The notes beneath the pieces are model-generated. The model was not told the origin of the DNA, made no database searches, and saw only the letters and a list, made by a program, of their open reading frames with translations. A DNA stretch of 64,000 nucleotides from contig JAAKBF010000079.1 of the NCBI GenBank assembly GCA_012656075.1, positions 248,001 through 312,000 on the forward strand, written 5' to 3'. Made by a program: the position numbers and the translations under genes. Shown here in pieces: positions 23,263-34,915 of this stretch (the stretch's first letter is position 1; the number at the start of each line of letters is the position of its first letter). This stretch comes from Phytophthora hibernalis. Taxonomy: Eukaryota; Oomycota; Peronosporomycetes; Peronosporales; Peronosporaceae.

Positions 23263-25284
23263 TGTGCACACGTAGAGCACTTTGCACTCTTGAAGCAGTG
23301 AAGCCTGATCGAAAACACTGGGCCGACGCCGCGCTCAATATGTTATTACGAAAAATACGATGCTTCCTTTCGCGGTAATATTACTTAGGACGCTGAAAAA
23401 TACATGCAGTAATATACGAATCTTGAACGCAGTAGACCGGTGCTTGCCACTCGTGCCAGTCAAAGTGATCACTGCCAGCAAAATGCTCGTCATATTTCAT
23501 TCTTGGAGAAGAACACCTTGGCTCCGAGATTTTTGTCCAGCTGGCCTCATTCCAACCACGTCTTCAACTTGTGTCGTGGCTTCTTCGTTGAACTGGTTGT
23601 GTGAGAGCATCAGCAGCAGAGCTTGTGCTACCGGCTATGGGGACGAGCTCGCGCGCGAGCAGGTTTGTATACCGCAGACGTTACCTTGCCTTAGAGCGAT
23701 CAAGTTTGCCAAAGAGCAAGCCAGTGACGAAGAAGCGGAAGTTCAGATTGAACCCTTCACAGCGTGAGATCCGAGTATTTCACGCGATCAACTCCATTGA
23801 GATAGGCGTCGCCCGACCAAGTCGGACTCCGAGCGACATTAACGAACGCTAGTAGCGTCGCTACGGCTTCTGAAGGCACGAGTGCATCGATCTGCTTCCA
23901 GCGCAGGCACGGGTTCTTGATCTGTTTTACAGTACATGTACGCATCCTGATGTCAAGGTGCAGATGATCGCATATCCTACCTGCTGCCTTGCCACCACAA
24001 GTGGAAGTTGTTGAAAACTCGTCGAGTTTAACTCGAACAAAGGTTATGAAATCGACGTCCGTAAACACAGATTCAACATCTCCGCCATCTGGCCGACTGC
24101 TCATTTCGCGCCGCTGGACGAGTCAGAAATTGTCGATGGGCGTCCAGCTCCTCCTCGTTCGTGCCTTTGCCTATCGCGGGTGCTTCCATCAGGAATAAGT
24201 TAAACCGGTGGGCTCACCTTCGAAAAGGATCCTGCTTCATCGCGTGAGCCTTTGGCCAAATCAACACCCGTGCAACACAAAACAGAAGAAGCGCCACACG
24301 ATGTTCGTTGAGTTGTCTTCAAGTGCATGCAGCGTTCGTAAATCGTTGTCGCCAATGCGGTGGTCCGCCACTGACAATTATCCACCGCAAGCTGGAGCCG
24401 TTGCTAGTCGCTTCGGCGCGCTGCATTCCAGTTGAAGCTGTCAAGTGTCAAGTGTTTGTCAGCGCTGTGGATAGCCCCAGCTGTCGTCCCCAGTCCGCCG
24501 ACTGCCTTCCCGTCGGCACCGCTGTTTAACGCATTGCTCGAAATGTCACGCCGGGCACGGATTCCATTGCAGCTCCAAACCCTCCGAAAGACTGCTGCGC
24601 TGCCAAGTATTGATGCAACCAATAACATTCGCACTGCAGACTGCAGATACTCACCGCCAAACTACATGCACATATACCACTTTAAGCTTAAGCTTAGGAA
24701 GACGTCTGTATACAGGTAGTAAGGAACCCCTTACTCCAGATGTCCAGGATATCTGCACTTCTAATCGAGCACATGGCGGGTTCTGCTAACGACCGAAGGT
24801 GGTCAGGTGGCGACGCGCCTTCTGTTTGTGCGCTAGTAAACAGCCTGGATCAAGGGATATCCTGCCGCCCGATCCTCGTGGCTCTCGCCCACAAGCACGG
24901 AATTCTGTTTTGAAAGGAGGAGCTGCTCGCTGCTTTCAACCAGCAACTTCGCCATCGTCGGCAGTGCCGACCTCGGCCCCTGCAGTAATCGTCGCAAGCG
25001 ACAGGATCGAAGTGGAAAGGCTGGTTTCTCAGGTGCATCTCCGCTGCAAGCCTGGATTTTGAACGCGGCGTTTACGGCCCCAGACGAGAGACTTGCGTGT
25101 TTGGACGCTCCATGATGGGCGTGTGACTGTGGAGACCGTCGACGCTCCAAGTGTCTCTGCCGGACAAGTCTCTCGTGATGGAGATCTCCATTATCAAATT
25201 TGCGGCAGCGAGTTCGTGTCGACCACGAAAAAGCTGCACCAAACCAGCTCACTACACCACGCTCCACCCCACTCTAACCCAGCA
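23263..25284. other. Region between the two Myb genes; possible unrecognised ORFs
   Basis: A 115-codon minus-strand frame (23757-24104, MSSRPDGGDVESV) reads like ordinary protein but has no recognisable domain. A second minus-strand possibility, 24836-25183, begins MEISITRDLSGRD, loses frame once near 25085 and continues with AAFKIQACSGDAPEK. It is also unrecognised, and lies head-to-head with Myb gene 2. Neither can be called a gene with confidence. Confidence 0.3.
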
Positions 25285-25304
25285 GCTCCATTCCCCAATT
25301 CTCC
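25285..25304 (+). promoter_or_regulatory. Inr-FPR core promoter of Myb gene 2
   Basis: GCTCCATTCCCCAATTCTCC is a near-consensus oomycete initiator plus flanking element, 17-36 bp upstream of the ATG at 25321. Confidence 0.6.
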
Positions 25305-25320
25305 TCAAACCGACAGCACC

Positions 25321-25988
25321 ATGAGTCTCCAGACGGTACTGCAGCAGCCCAACCTACCGTACAGCACCAACAAGCCGTCGATCGGCATCGGCATGTGGAC
25401 CGAGGAAGAGCACGCGCGCTTCCTCGAAGGTGTCAAAATCTTCGCCAGCGGCCCTGGAAGCGTGTGGCCGCCTACGTCGGCACGCGCAACGTGCGCCAGA
25501 CCATGACGCACGCACAAAAGTACCGACTGAAGGCCGCGCGGCGACTGCGCGAGGCGCAGCGCAAACAAGCGGCCGCTCGCCACGGACTGCACAACGCCCA
25601 CCGTGAGTTGGTCGACCCGCCTCTGGCGCGACGATCCCTGCAAACGCCGACGAACGGCGGCCTCGGCCTCGGGGCCTGCTCGAAGATGCGACTGCCATGC
25701 AGTTGCCCCGAAAAGGACTGCGCGCACATGGACGACGCGAGCAAAATCTACATGTCCATCGCGGACGCCATCGAGATCCTCGACTCCAAGTCGAGCGCGG
25801 CCTCGCCGGTCTCGACAGACGACATGTTGGGCCACGCCTGGCTGGACGCTGGCAAGTTCGACCCCGTGATCAAGATGCAGGCGTTCGGCTCGGACGACCT
25901 CGTGCCGCTGGACTCTGCAACCAGCGACTCGGACGAGTTCCCGACACTGGAAGACTGCGCTAGCGAACTGCTGGAGCTGCTTTTCTGA
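25321..25988 (+). CDS. Single-repeat Myb protein, THAQKYR class, copy 2 (one frameshift)
   Basis: Paralogue of the Myb gene at 22541. MSLQTVLQQPNL leads into MWTEEEHARFLEGVKIFASG. One G is missing (GCGGCCCTGG, position about 25452), and the other phase then gives PWKRVAAYVGTRNVRQ and TMTHAQKYRLKAARRLREAQ. A Cys-rich segment follows (CSKMRLPCSCPEKDCAHMDD), then an acidic activation-like tail ending TLEDCASELLELLF at TGA 25986-25988. The Cys-rich insert is absent from copy 1. With the frameshift bridged the protein is about 222 residues. Probably nuclear and DNA-binding. The good core promoter argues that it is transcribed. Confidence 0.85.
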
Positions 25989-26753
25989 GTGCTCTCGATG
26001 TATTATGCAAGCTATATAACGACTGCGTGCTAGCCTCCTGTACATGTACCATGAAATACACCAACTTTTGAATTCCTCCACCATTTGCCTGCCTTCGACC
26101 CGTATCTGCCGCCGTGCGTCGGCGTAATCTGGTTTATCGTCCATGCGAAAGATCGATCAGGGCCGTGATCGCTTTCATGAGAAAAACGCAGTGCGCATGG
26201 AATGCAGTGTTCGTTAATATAATAGCAATGCCAGTGGCATAGCCTGAAGCATCCCAGCCGCCGCGGACTCCGCAGTGTAGAAGCGATCGTCACGCATAAG
26301 CTTACGTGTACTGTAACTTGTCTTGCTCTTGTGTCGTCGTTCACTTCAACGTAAAACCAACTGGACAACCAGACATATGCAAATCGCCTCCGAGCTGACT
26401 CACCATTGTGGTGCGTTTGTCATGAGTACTGTCGTCCGGCTCAAGGGAACTTGCTCTCGTTGAAGTGAACCATAGGACTAAAATGAACCATACCTGCAAC
26501 CGCACTTCCTCCGAATTGCAAGGTGCCCCGGCACAGCCTCTGCCAGCACGTGGGGCATTGAACGCTATCCAGCGGATGCTTGGGTCGTCCATCTCCGACA
26601 AAAATTATCCAACCGCCACCCTGGCGCAGACTTCGATCGCGAGGTGCTCAATAAAATAAAATTTTATGTGGCTCATGCTTTCCGGACCGGAGCTGGAAGG
26701 GATGAACAGACGTGCACTTCCGTCTTTTCGCTGTATTATAGTTTGAACCGAAA
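25989..26753. other. Intergenic, no recognised gene
   Basis: Only short frames without domain resemblance. The last 60 bp before 26754 contain GCACTTCCGTCTTTTCGC, a weak initiator-like sequence for the arrestin gene. Confidence 0.4.
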
Positions 26754-27861
26754 TGGGAAAGTTAGGGCGAGCGTTTGGCCTCGGCAACAAGGGCAAGATC
26801 GGCCTGACGGTCTCGAAGCCGTCCTACATTGCGGGGAGCTCGTGGTTGGAACTATCTACCTCGACATTCTCGAACCCATTCAGTGCGATGGTAAGCCGAT
26901 ATTTGTTGAGAGGCTCGTGCTCACGATAAACTTATTTTTTTGCTTGCAGCGTTGGTGCTGAAGGTGGTGGGCAAGGAAAAAGTGGAGTTCACACACGTTC
27001 GGCACGAGACTCGAAATGGCGAAACGACCACACACCGAGAAAAGTCGAGCTTGACAAGGGTTTCTTCAATCAGAAGTTGGTGATTTTTGCTACGTCGGGC
27101 CAGATGTATGCCGAAGGACACTACACGTACCCGTTCGAGTACCAGTTGCCCGCTGAGCTGCCGGGTGCGCTCAAAATCTCGGATTATTCGCAAGGAGACA
27201 TTCAGAACTTGTCGGCCAAGATCAAGTACAAGTTCAAAGCCACGCTCGATGTCGGCGGATTTTTCGCATCTGACCTCAAAGCGGACTGCGATCTGGTAGT
27301 TCATGAGAGGAATTTCAAGGAACTGGTTGCAAGTGAAGATTCTACTACGCAGGATGTCAAGTTCTTGTGCTGTTTCAGTCGTGGAAAGTGTGAGCTTGCA
27401 GTGGCCATGGATAAAAGCGTGTACTTCTCAGGAGAGACGGCTCAAATCCAATGCAACATCAACAACGGCTCAACGGTGGAGTTCACAGCCATGCGTTGTA
27501 AGCTATACCAAGATATCACTGTGCAACTCGCCAAAGAGGGTCCCATCGCACATTCACGAAACAAATGTGCGAGAACACTTACCCAGGTGTTCCGCCTGGT
27601 TCGTCACTCGCGCAGTCTCAACCACTCACATTGGTGTCGACTAGCAGTGGCGTCCTTCAACCGTCCACGAAAGGAGAGCTCATCGCCTGTGCGTACCGCA
27701 TCGATGTCGAGTGTGACATTCCTTGGTGCCCGGATGTGCGTCTTCACCTGCCCATTAACATCATGGCTCCGGAGCTGCCAACCCCTGGAGCTGGTTGGAC
27801 CGAGGAGCGCGCTATTCGTAAAACAATCTTGATGTTACCGGTACATGAGCACTTGCTGTAG
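26754..27861 (+). CDS. Arrestin-domain protein (frameshifted)
   Basis: Two-lobed arrestin/VPS26-like scaffold, probably a trafficking adaptor. The ATG at 26754 starts MGKLGRAFGLGNKGKIGL, followed by an arrestin N-domain strand pair (SYIAGELVVGTIYLDI). A 59-bp intron lies at 26891-26949 (GTAAGC to GCAG). Exon 2 carries TYPFEYQLPAELPGALKI, the conserved HxYPFxFxLP-type motif of arrestins. The C-domain follows, with MDKSVYFSGETAQIQCNI. The final part has GELIACAYRIDVECDIPWCPDVRLHLP, with the typical I-x-PI-hydrophobic strand after it (LPINIMAP). One-base losses occur near 26836 (G run), 27045 (A run) and 27563 (A run). The last few codons, including a TACCGGTA palindrome at 27836, may not be genuine coding sequence. 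Confidence 0.82.
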
Positions 27862-29898
27862 TTACAGCGCCGATCGAATTAGTGGCCGCAAGTACTTTTC
27901 GTATCCTTCAGGCACCTCTGAAGCATTCAGAGGTTCGCGCTTTGCTTGTTCGACTAGAGCTCGGTAGATATCTCCATCGTAGCGACCAATCGCCGTGTTC
28001 AACTCGAAGTCACTAAAGTCCCAGGCATCAGTGAGACGCACAGCATTACGGCGCACAGGAGGCAGCAGCTTCTGAAGCTGTTGGTGCACCATTTCTCCTT
28101 GTGCATCGGAAAAGTAGTCATTCTGGCGAAAGTCACCCAACCCCTTGATCAGCATCGACGCACCAAAAGCTGACAGATTTGAGCTACCGCCGCTTTGGTT
28201 TTGCCCGAAGGCAGCGAGTACACGCCCGAGATAAAGGATTTCAACAGCATCGACTCGGTGTGGTGGGTCGAGGCAGCGGTCATGAGCAACATGCAAGAAT
28301 TTTTATCATTCCTTGAAGTTGCCATTGCTTTTGCGAGCCGTTCAATCGAACGGGCCGCGCGCACTTCGAAGGCATCCGTTAAAATGTAAAAGTTACCAAA
28401 GTCCTCTGCACGATGAGCATTGCATCGAAGGCAAGGGTTGTTGTACAGGTCAGCGTAGCGTAAAAGCTCGTAGGGGTCTCATCCTCACTAGCTTGGTCAC
28501 TTCCATCCGCTTCACTTGGCCGGCTCGAATGGGTAAGCGCCTTCAAGAGATAGCGTGCGTGCTGCTGCACCAGCACGTCCAATGTGCCTTCAAACGTGCA
28601 CGCGCCAACATTTTCTGCAAACAGGTGAGCCAAATTGCTCGACTGGAGAAAGCCACTGCCCCCACAGAGTCGCCGACACTGCTCAATACCGTCATTGACT
28701 CTGTCCGCCAGCAAAGCCTTCAATCCAGAAGATACTGCGTGCACCTCAGCAACGTGTGCTGCAAAGGAACCATGATTTTCTTCACCAATACTAGTGCACT
28801 GTCATGTAACTCTGTCATCGCTCTTCCTGCAAAATTGGCCGCATACGCAAGAGCTACAAGTGGAAGAAGTCCGTGCTGCTGGTTTTGGTAGTCCAGCACC
28901 TGGTACTCTTTGGTCAGGTCACAGGCCTCAGGGTCTGTCTTCAACTTCCTTCCTTGCACGCGCGCAGCACTGAATCGTGTCGTAATGGTCGTAGCAGCTC
29001 CAAGGATGAAGCTCATCTTCAGGATCAAATACGCTCGCACCTGCGTCATAGTGAGGTACACCATCTTCGAGCTCCGTGGTCTGACAAACGTCCCATCCGG
29101 CAGTACCCTCGCATACCTCATGAGCATATTCCGTCTCGGGATTCTCACGTTGCGGAACACGGCACACCCGTTATCCAATGAGTTGAAGCCCACCTTGGGT
29201 CCGATGTCTCCCAATTCAATCCCAGCCAGTGGTAAATGGTCTTCCAGCGACCTCAATTGCACCATAAATGCCTGCACGCCCTTGTTATCTCCGTCAATCT
29301 GCAACTTTGCGTGAACGATCGCATGCGTGGCCGTCTTGCCGAGACCTCCGGGCCACCACTTGCGGCTCGTCAGCGTCGGAGTGTCAATCACGAACTCCTG
29401 CCTCTCCTTGTCGTACACCGCCGTCGTCTCAATGCCTTGCACATTGGAGCCATGGCCCAATTCCGTCTGCGCGTACGCTCCAATGATCCTGAAACTGCGT
29501 GCAAGTGGCAGCCACTGCGCTTGCTGTTCGTTGTCCGCCTGGTTCTCGAGCGTCGGGATGAACATGGCACGATGCACTTCGAGCGGCAATCGCTCGCCCA
29601 ACGCCACGTACAACTCCTGCTGGTCGCGTGGGTCGTCGATGCATTGATCTTGCACTAATTTAATGTAGTGGAATGCCTTCTCCAGGCCTACAGCGCAGCG
29701 TTGTGCGTGGTTCTGGAAGACAAAGTCTCGACGTGACAGCACCGGATGACGACGCACCAATTCCACCATCAATTTGCGGCGGCGATTGGCCTCGCGTCCT
29801 CCTCGCAATCTATCGGCCAGCAATTCTACGTCAACGTCGCTGCATTCGCGCTCGCGACGCAGTAGCAATGGAGCCAAATCGTGCAGCGCTGGTGCCAT
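27862..29898 (-). CDS. ACOX: Acyl-CoA oxidase, copy 1 (frameshifted)
   Basis: FAD enzyme for the first step of peroxisomal beta-oxidation, giving H2O2. It begins MAPALHDLAPLLLRRE, aligning with MELKDLAPLLLQRE of copy 2. It contains FIPTLENQADNEQQAQW, the FAD/substrate motif AYAQTELGHGSNVQG and SRKWWPGGLGKTATHAIVHA. It also has RIPRRNMLMRYARVLPDG and the C-terminal CGGSGFLQSSNLAHLFAENV with the catalytic Glu in ACTFEGTLDVLVQQHARYLL. Frame changes lie near 28760, 28390 and 28210. The paired copy at 32884 is open, so losses here may be sequencing errors. The C-terminus is SAL, not a canonical SKL peroxisome signal. It is tail-to-tail with the arrestin gene. Confidence 0.87.
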
Positions 29899-30008
29899 GG
29901 TCTCAGCAAATTGTGGTCAATTCTTGAATGGAGATGGACCGCTCGTCACAAATTGGGTTTGGTCCCTAGGGTTTCGGCTTCAACCCAACGGAGCCATACA
30001 ATTTTTAT

Positions 30009-31018
30009 ATGTTTCGACCGTTACGAGCTTGGACTCAAAAGCTGGTCGCAATATCGCTTTTTGGTAAGAAAGCCGCGTTTGCTGGCGAATCTGACCAGGA
30101 GATCATCGAGACGCTGCTGCTCGACCATCCTAGGCTTTAGCGTGGAGAATGAGGGCGAGATGCGGCAGGTGTTTAGGTATCTGGCCAGATAATTGACGAG
30201 CGAGAAGCGAAGATCCAAGCATCGCGCAGTGCAGCGCGCTTCTTACAGCGGAAAAAGGAGCAGAGTAATGGCGTCAAGGAGCAGATAAAAGCGACTGGAG
30301 ACGGAGTACAAATTGCTGCAGGATACACGGACCATGAAGCAGCTGCAGCGCGAAAATGCGGCGCTAAAGGAGGATCTCGACACGCGCGGACCGACGCCGT
30401 TCCCGACTCAAGGGCAGATCGAGTGTATGCTGAACTACCAGCAAAAGTTGATTCGGGAATACTATGACCCGCTGACGACGGGAGATTGGGACGATCTGTT
30501 GAAGAAGAATCTGCTGGAGTTTCAGGCCTCGAGCTGCGAGGCCGACTACGAGAGTACGGGCGCGGTTGTCATGGGCTGGAGCGATCGACGGAAGATCGAC
30601 GTGGCGAAAGGCACGACGCGCTTTGTCATATCCAAGCGCTTCCCGCATTTGAGCGCGAAAGAATTTTGCAATACGACGTTTGAGACTTTGTGTCGCTCAG
30701 AGACGCACCCGAAGCTCTTTCATCCAGAAGTGACGATAAGGATGCAACACCTGCAAGAGATCGACAAGGACGGCGTCGTGCTGCATCGCTGCATGTATAA
30801 CCAGCAGAATGGCGGGGTCGTGCAACAGCTTCGTCTTCCTGCGGACTCTTGAGCACAACGCAGCCTACGATTGCCTCCCTAAGACCCACCACTGGATGCA
30901 GCTCTTCACCGCTCTGGTATTCACACCATCTCTGACATCATCGACGGATAGGAGAGTAACAACAGACCGATATGACCAAGATCCGGGCTGCATCTTTCGC
31001 AATGCTGGCTGTCTCTGA
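30009..31018 (+). CDS. bZIP-type transcription factor, copy 1 (several frameshifts)
   Basis: Paralogue of the bZIP gene at 31421. The in-frame ATG at 30009 leads to ESDQEIIETLLLDHP, which matches TDQRIMEHLLLDQ of copy 2. A basic region HRAVQR(A)FLQRKKEQSN follows in a shifted frame near 30200-30260, then LETEYKLLQD and a Leu-rich zipper-like helix (TMKQLQRENAALKEDL). The conserved C-terminal domain has LIREYYDPLTTGDWDDLL and AVVMGWSDRRKIDVAKG. After about 30810 the frame changes again to SFVFLRTLEHNAAYDCLPKTHHW and stops at 31018, shorter than copy 2. At least four breaks; this copy may be degenerating as well as affected by sequence errors. Confidence 0.65.
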
Positions 31019-31420
31019 GCCTCCGTCCGTCCGACATCAAGCTTCGGCTCATGGAGATGCTGTCAAAATGGCAAGATCAGCACAATAGTATTTATCGCAT
31101 GTACTGGTTGGTACGAGCACCAGGATGTTGAAGTGATATGTCCACAATGCAGAAGTTTGAACAAAACCCATATCGAATACCCTGTATGAATCAATATCCC
31201 AAATTTAAAAAATTGAGGTAAATATCCTTTTTATTCACATATACTTTAATAACGGATTGCAAATTTACGTTTCGGAATGAAAGCTGATTTGAACCATTGA
31301 TGTACACCACACCACCGATATAAAAAACTGGCTCCCTTCACGAGTCAGCAACGCGGGACGCGAGGTCATTGCGATCGTCTGCGACTGTGGAGGATATCTC
31401 TCAGTGCATTGGCAGAATCG
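31019..31420. other. Intergenic, no recognised gene
   Basis: AT-rich spacer between the two bZIP copies. The first 80 bp (LRLMEMLSKWQDQHNS in the plus strand) may be the lost C-terminus of copy 1. Confidence 0.4.
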
Positions 31421-32744
31421 ATGGCTCTGAATGCGTCAGCGGAACTTCCTGCGTGCTGGACGCCCACGGACCAACGCATCATGGAGCACCTGCTGCTGGA
31501 TCAGTCGGACACTGAGGATCACCAGGATGCAGGCAAGCAGGACAATTCCAGTTCCCCTCGAACGGTAGAGCTCCAAGCAGCGGAGAAGCAGGAGAAGAAG
31601 CAGCCAGTGAAACGCAGTGGAAGTTCCTCCAAAGATGTGGACAAGAAGGTCGAAGAGGACCGACGTGCACGTCATCGGGCGGTACAGCGTCGCTTTATTC
31701 AACGCAAGAAGGCGGAGATGGGGCGCACCAAGGAGCTCGCACAAACCTTGGAGCGCAAGTATCAGCTCCTCGAAATTTCGACTGAAGAAAAGGATCTGAA
31801 GGCCGAGAACCGTGAGTTGCAAGAAAAAGTGGCAAAATCAGTGGCGGGAGCACCCCATGTGGACCATGTTGGACTCTTGATGCAGGTAAATGATGAATTT
31901 GTGGCTGGTAAGTGAGGACAGGGACTAACGTCATTGCTGCTGAACATTTTTCTTTTCACTTGACAGAATCAGATGGAGCTCGTGCGCGAGTTCTACGAGC
32001 CGATCACGCCCGACGTGTGGACGGGAGTGCAGCGCCACGCGCAGCAGGAATACGAGCAGTCGAGACGTGATGACACCTTCAAGTCGTCGGGTGCGTCCGT
32101 TATGGGCTGGAGCGACTTTCGCAAAGTGGAGGAGTCGTCTGTCAAGTTTGTGCTGTCTAAGGGATTCCCGAACGCTCGGGCGCTGCACCTCATGAACTTC
32201 ACGTGGCAGAAACTGTCGACGCCCTCGACCTACGCGACCTTCTTTAGTCCTGCAATTCCGATCAAGGTTGGTAGTTTTTGGTGCTGTGGGTTTTTCGGAG
32301 GAGCTAACTTCTTGTGTTGTCGCCAATAAACGACAGATGCAAATACTGCAGGTGATTAATCACGATGCACTCGTGATTCATCGAGTGTTGTTCAATCCAC
32401 AGACGCAGAGCTCGTCCAACTCGCTGGAATTGTTGTGGCGTGTCCGACTTGGCGACGAATACGTGATTTTTGACTCTGCGCTGCAGCACAACGCTGTTCA
32501 GCAGTGTCTAGGTGCGTCCTACAAGTGGACGCAAATGACGACGTCGCTGGGTTTCGCTCCGCTGGATGCTAACCGCGACAGTGGCTGCCGGCTCCGCCAC
32601 GGTGGCTGGATACGCACCGCGGTCACGAATGTCAACTACTGGTTCATGGAGATGTTTTTTATGGCTTTACGTTTCGAGAACACCATGGTGGCGCCAGTGT
32701 TTGCACTCCCGGCAGAGGAAGAAGCCCAGTCAGTTGTCCTTTGA
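31421..32744 (+). CDS. bZIP-type transcription factor, copy 2 (intact)
   Basis: Three exons: 31421-31885, 31967-32266 and 32337-32744. Introns of 81 bp (GTAAAT to ACAG) and 70 bp (GTTGGT to ACAG) keep the frame. The N-terminus is acidic. The basic region reads RRARHRAVQRRFIQRKKAEM, followed by heptad leucines (LAQTLERKYQLLE, LKAENRELQEKV). By eye the invariant Asn of bZIP basic regions is His and the invariant Arg is Ile. The C-terminal 200 residues (QMELVREFYEPITPDVW, ASVMGWSDFRKVEES, HNAVQQCLGASYKWTQM) form a domain seen in many oomycete bZIP and Myb proteins, possibly START-like. The ATG at 31421 is used because the upstream TTG is not a likely start. It converges on ACOX-2. Confidence 0.85.
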
Positions 32745-32883
32745 CGTACGAGGAGTTGCTGTGCGAGCGCCCGGATCGAACGGGCCGCTCGGATGTAATC
32801 ACTAGAATCTGTACACTTTTTCATCGTTTGCTCTTGTTAAGATGGAACAGCTTTGATCGCTCTTCGCGTAACTCGCAGTCACG

Positions 32884-34881
32884 TTACAGCGCAGACTTGA
32901 TGAGAGGACGAAGGTACTTGGCGTAACCTTCAGGCACGTGAGAGGCATTCAAGGGCTCACGTTCAGCGTGGTCGACAAGTGCACGGTACATGTCTCCGTC
33001 GAATCGACCAAGAGCCGAGTTGAGCTCGAAGTCACTGAAGTTCCAAGCATCCGTCAAGCGGACAGCGTTGCGACGAACTGAAGGTAGCAGGTTTGTAAGC
33101 AGCTCATGCGCCATGTCAGCTTGCGCAGTGGAGATGTAGTCATCTTGGCGGAAGTCGCCGAGTCTGTTGACCAAAAGCCAAGCGCCAAAGAGCTGGCAGA
33201 GCTGGGTCACTGCTGCTTTGGTGGTTCCCACTGGCAGCAAACCAACACCCGATATGAACGACTTCAGCAAGAGCAGCTCAGTGTGGTGCGTCGACGCGGT
33301 GGTCATAAACATCATACACGCGTTTGAGTTGTTGCCCGATGCAGCCATGGCCTGCGCAAGTTTTCGAACGGCTCGAGCTGCGCGAACCTCAAATGCTTCG
33401 ACCAAGACCTTGAAACTACCGAAGTCTTCAGCACGATTGGCACTGCAGCGCAGCTTTGGGTTCGCGTAGTGGTCACTGCGGTTCAAAACTCCTGCTGGTC
33501 CTTCTCTTTGAGCGTTGGTGAAGCGTGAAAGCTCCTTCAAAAGATAGCGTGCGTGCTGTTGCACCAGAACATCGGCCGTTCCTTCAAAGGTGCAAGCTCC
33601 GACATTCTCAGCAAAGAGGTGAGCGAGGTTGCTCGACTGCAAAAATCCATGACCACCGCAAAGCCGACGACAGTGCTCGATGCCGTCATTCACTCGGTCG
33701 GCAAGCCAGCCTTTTAGTCCGGAGGAGATGGCGTGCAGCCCAGCCGTCTGCGCTGCAAACTCGGTTTGGCCACTCGTAACCATGGCCAGAACTTGGTCGT
33801 GCATGTCGACCATGGCACGCCCGGCGAAGTTGGCAGCGTACGATAGAGCCACCAACGGAAGAAGGGCATGCTGCTGGTTTTGATAGTCCAGCACAGGGTT
33901 CTCTCTAGCCAACACGTCCCCGGTTGCACTCGTCTTCCGACCTTGCACTCGAACAGCACTGAAGCGCGTCGTGATGGTCGTAGCAGCCCCCAAAGCAAAG
34001 CCCAACTTGAGGATCAAGTACGCTCGGATCTGCGTCATGGTCAGATACACGAGCTTGGAACTCGGCGGTTCGATGAACGTCCCATCAGGCAGCACCTTGG
34101 CATACCTCATAAGCATGTTGCGTCGTGGAATTCTCACGTGGTGGAACACCGCGTACCCGTTGTCGAGCGAGTTGAAGCCCACCTTGGGGCCAATGTCGCC
34201 TACTTCTACACCGGGTAGTGGTTTGTGGTTTTTGAGCGACCGCAGTGGCACAATGAAGGCCTGCACGCCCTTGTGCTCACCGTCAATGCCCAGCTGGGCG
34301 TGCACGACCGCGTGAGTCGCGGTTTTGCCAAGACCACCTGGCCACCACTTCCGACTCGTTAGAGTGGGCGAGTTGATGACGAACTCCTGCGTCTTCTTGT
34401 CGTAGATGGCCGTCGTCTCCAGGCCTTGCACGTTTGATCCATGACCCAATTCCGTCTGTGCGTAGGCTCCGAGGATCCGGTAAGAGGTGGCGAGGGGCAG
34501 CCATTGGGCCTGCTGCTCATCGTCCGCTTGGTTTTCGAGCGTTGGGATGAACATGGAGCGATGCACTTGGATTGGCAGCTTTTCTCCGATTGCGTCGTAC
34601 ATGATCTGCTGGTCGTCACTGTCCACCTTGCTGCTCTGAATGAGCTTTACGTAGTGGTAAGTCTTGTTGAGACCGTTCTCGTAGCGCTGCGTGTGGTTCT
34701 CGAAAGCTGTTTCACGCTTCGAGAGCTCGACGTGCTGCGAGATGGCAGCTTCGGCCGCTTTGCGACGCACGTTTGCTGCATGGCCTCCACGAAGAATGTT
34801 GGTCAGCAGATTCACATCAACGTCTTTGCTGGACGCCCGCTCGCGCTGCAATAGCAGAGGCGCCAAATCCTTTAACTCCAT
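32884..34881 (-). CDS. ACOX: Acyl-CoA oxidase, copy 2 (intact)
   Basis: Peroxisomal beta-oxidation enzyme, with no frame break. Conserved segments are FIPTLENQADDEQQAQW, AYAQTELGHGSNVQGLETTA and SRKWWPGGLGKTATHAVVHA, then GYAVFHHVRIPRRNMLMRYA. The C-terminal CGGHGFLQSSNLAHLFAENV and ACTFEGTADVLVQQHARYLL carry the catalytic Glu. Length from the ATG at 34881 (MELKDLAPLLL) is 665 residues, normal for ACOX. The frame extends to an ATG at 34980, but the core promoter at 34916-34932 would then lie inside the coding region, so the shorter start is preferred. The C-terminus IKSAL* is not a standard PTS1. It is close in sequence to copy 1 at 27862-29898. Confidence 0.93.
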   Translation of the reverse strand: MELKDLAPLLLQRERASSKDVDVNLLTNILRGGHAANVRRKAAEAAISQHVELSKRETAFENHTQRYENGLNKTYHYVKLIQSSKVDSDDQQIMYDAIGEKLPIQVHRSMFIPTLENQADDEQQAQWLPLATSYRILGAYAQTELGHGSNVQGLETTAIYDKKTQEFVINSPTLTSRKWWPGGLGKTATHAVVHAQLGIDGEHKGVQAFIVPLRSLKNHKPLPGVEVGDIGPKVGFNSLDNGYAVFHHVRIPRRNMLMRYAKVLPDGTFIEPPSSKLVYLTMTQIRAYLILKLGFALGAATTITTRFSAVRVQGRKTSATGDVLARENPVLDYQNQQHALLPLVALSYAANFAGRAMVDMHDQVLAMVTSGQTEFAAQTAGLHAISSGLKGWLADRVNDGIEHCRRLCGGHGFLQSSNLAHLFAENVGACTFEGTADVLVQQHARYLLKELSRFTNAQREGPAGVLNRSDHYANPKLRCSANRAEDFGSFKVLVEAFEVRAARAVRKLAQAMAASGNNSNACMMFMTTASTHHTELLLLKSFISGVGLLPVGTTKAAVTQLCQLFGAWLLVNRLGDFRQDDYISTAQADMAHELLTNLLPSVRRNAVRLTDAWNFSDFELNSALGRFDGDMYRALVDHAEREPLNASHVPEGYAKYLRPLIKSAL

Positions 34882-34915
34882 GGACACGGGTAAATGATGG
34901 ACGATGGTCTCCAAT

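Noticed and set aside
27862..32892. C-terminal SAL of the acyl-CoA oxidases as a peroxisomal PTS1
   Set aside because: SAL lacks the basic middle residue of canonical PTS1; localisation is left as an inference from the family.
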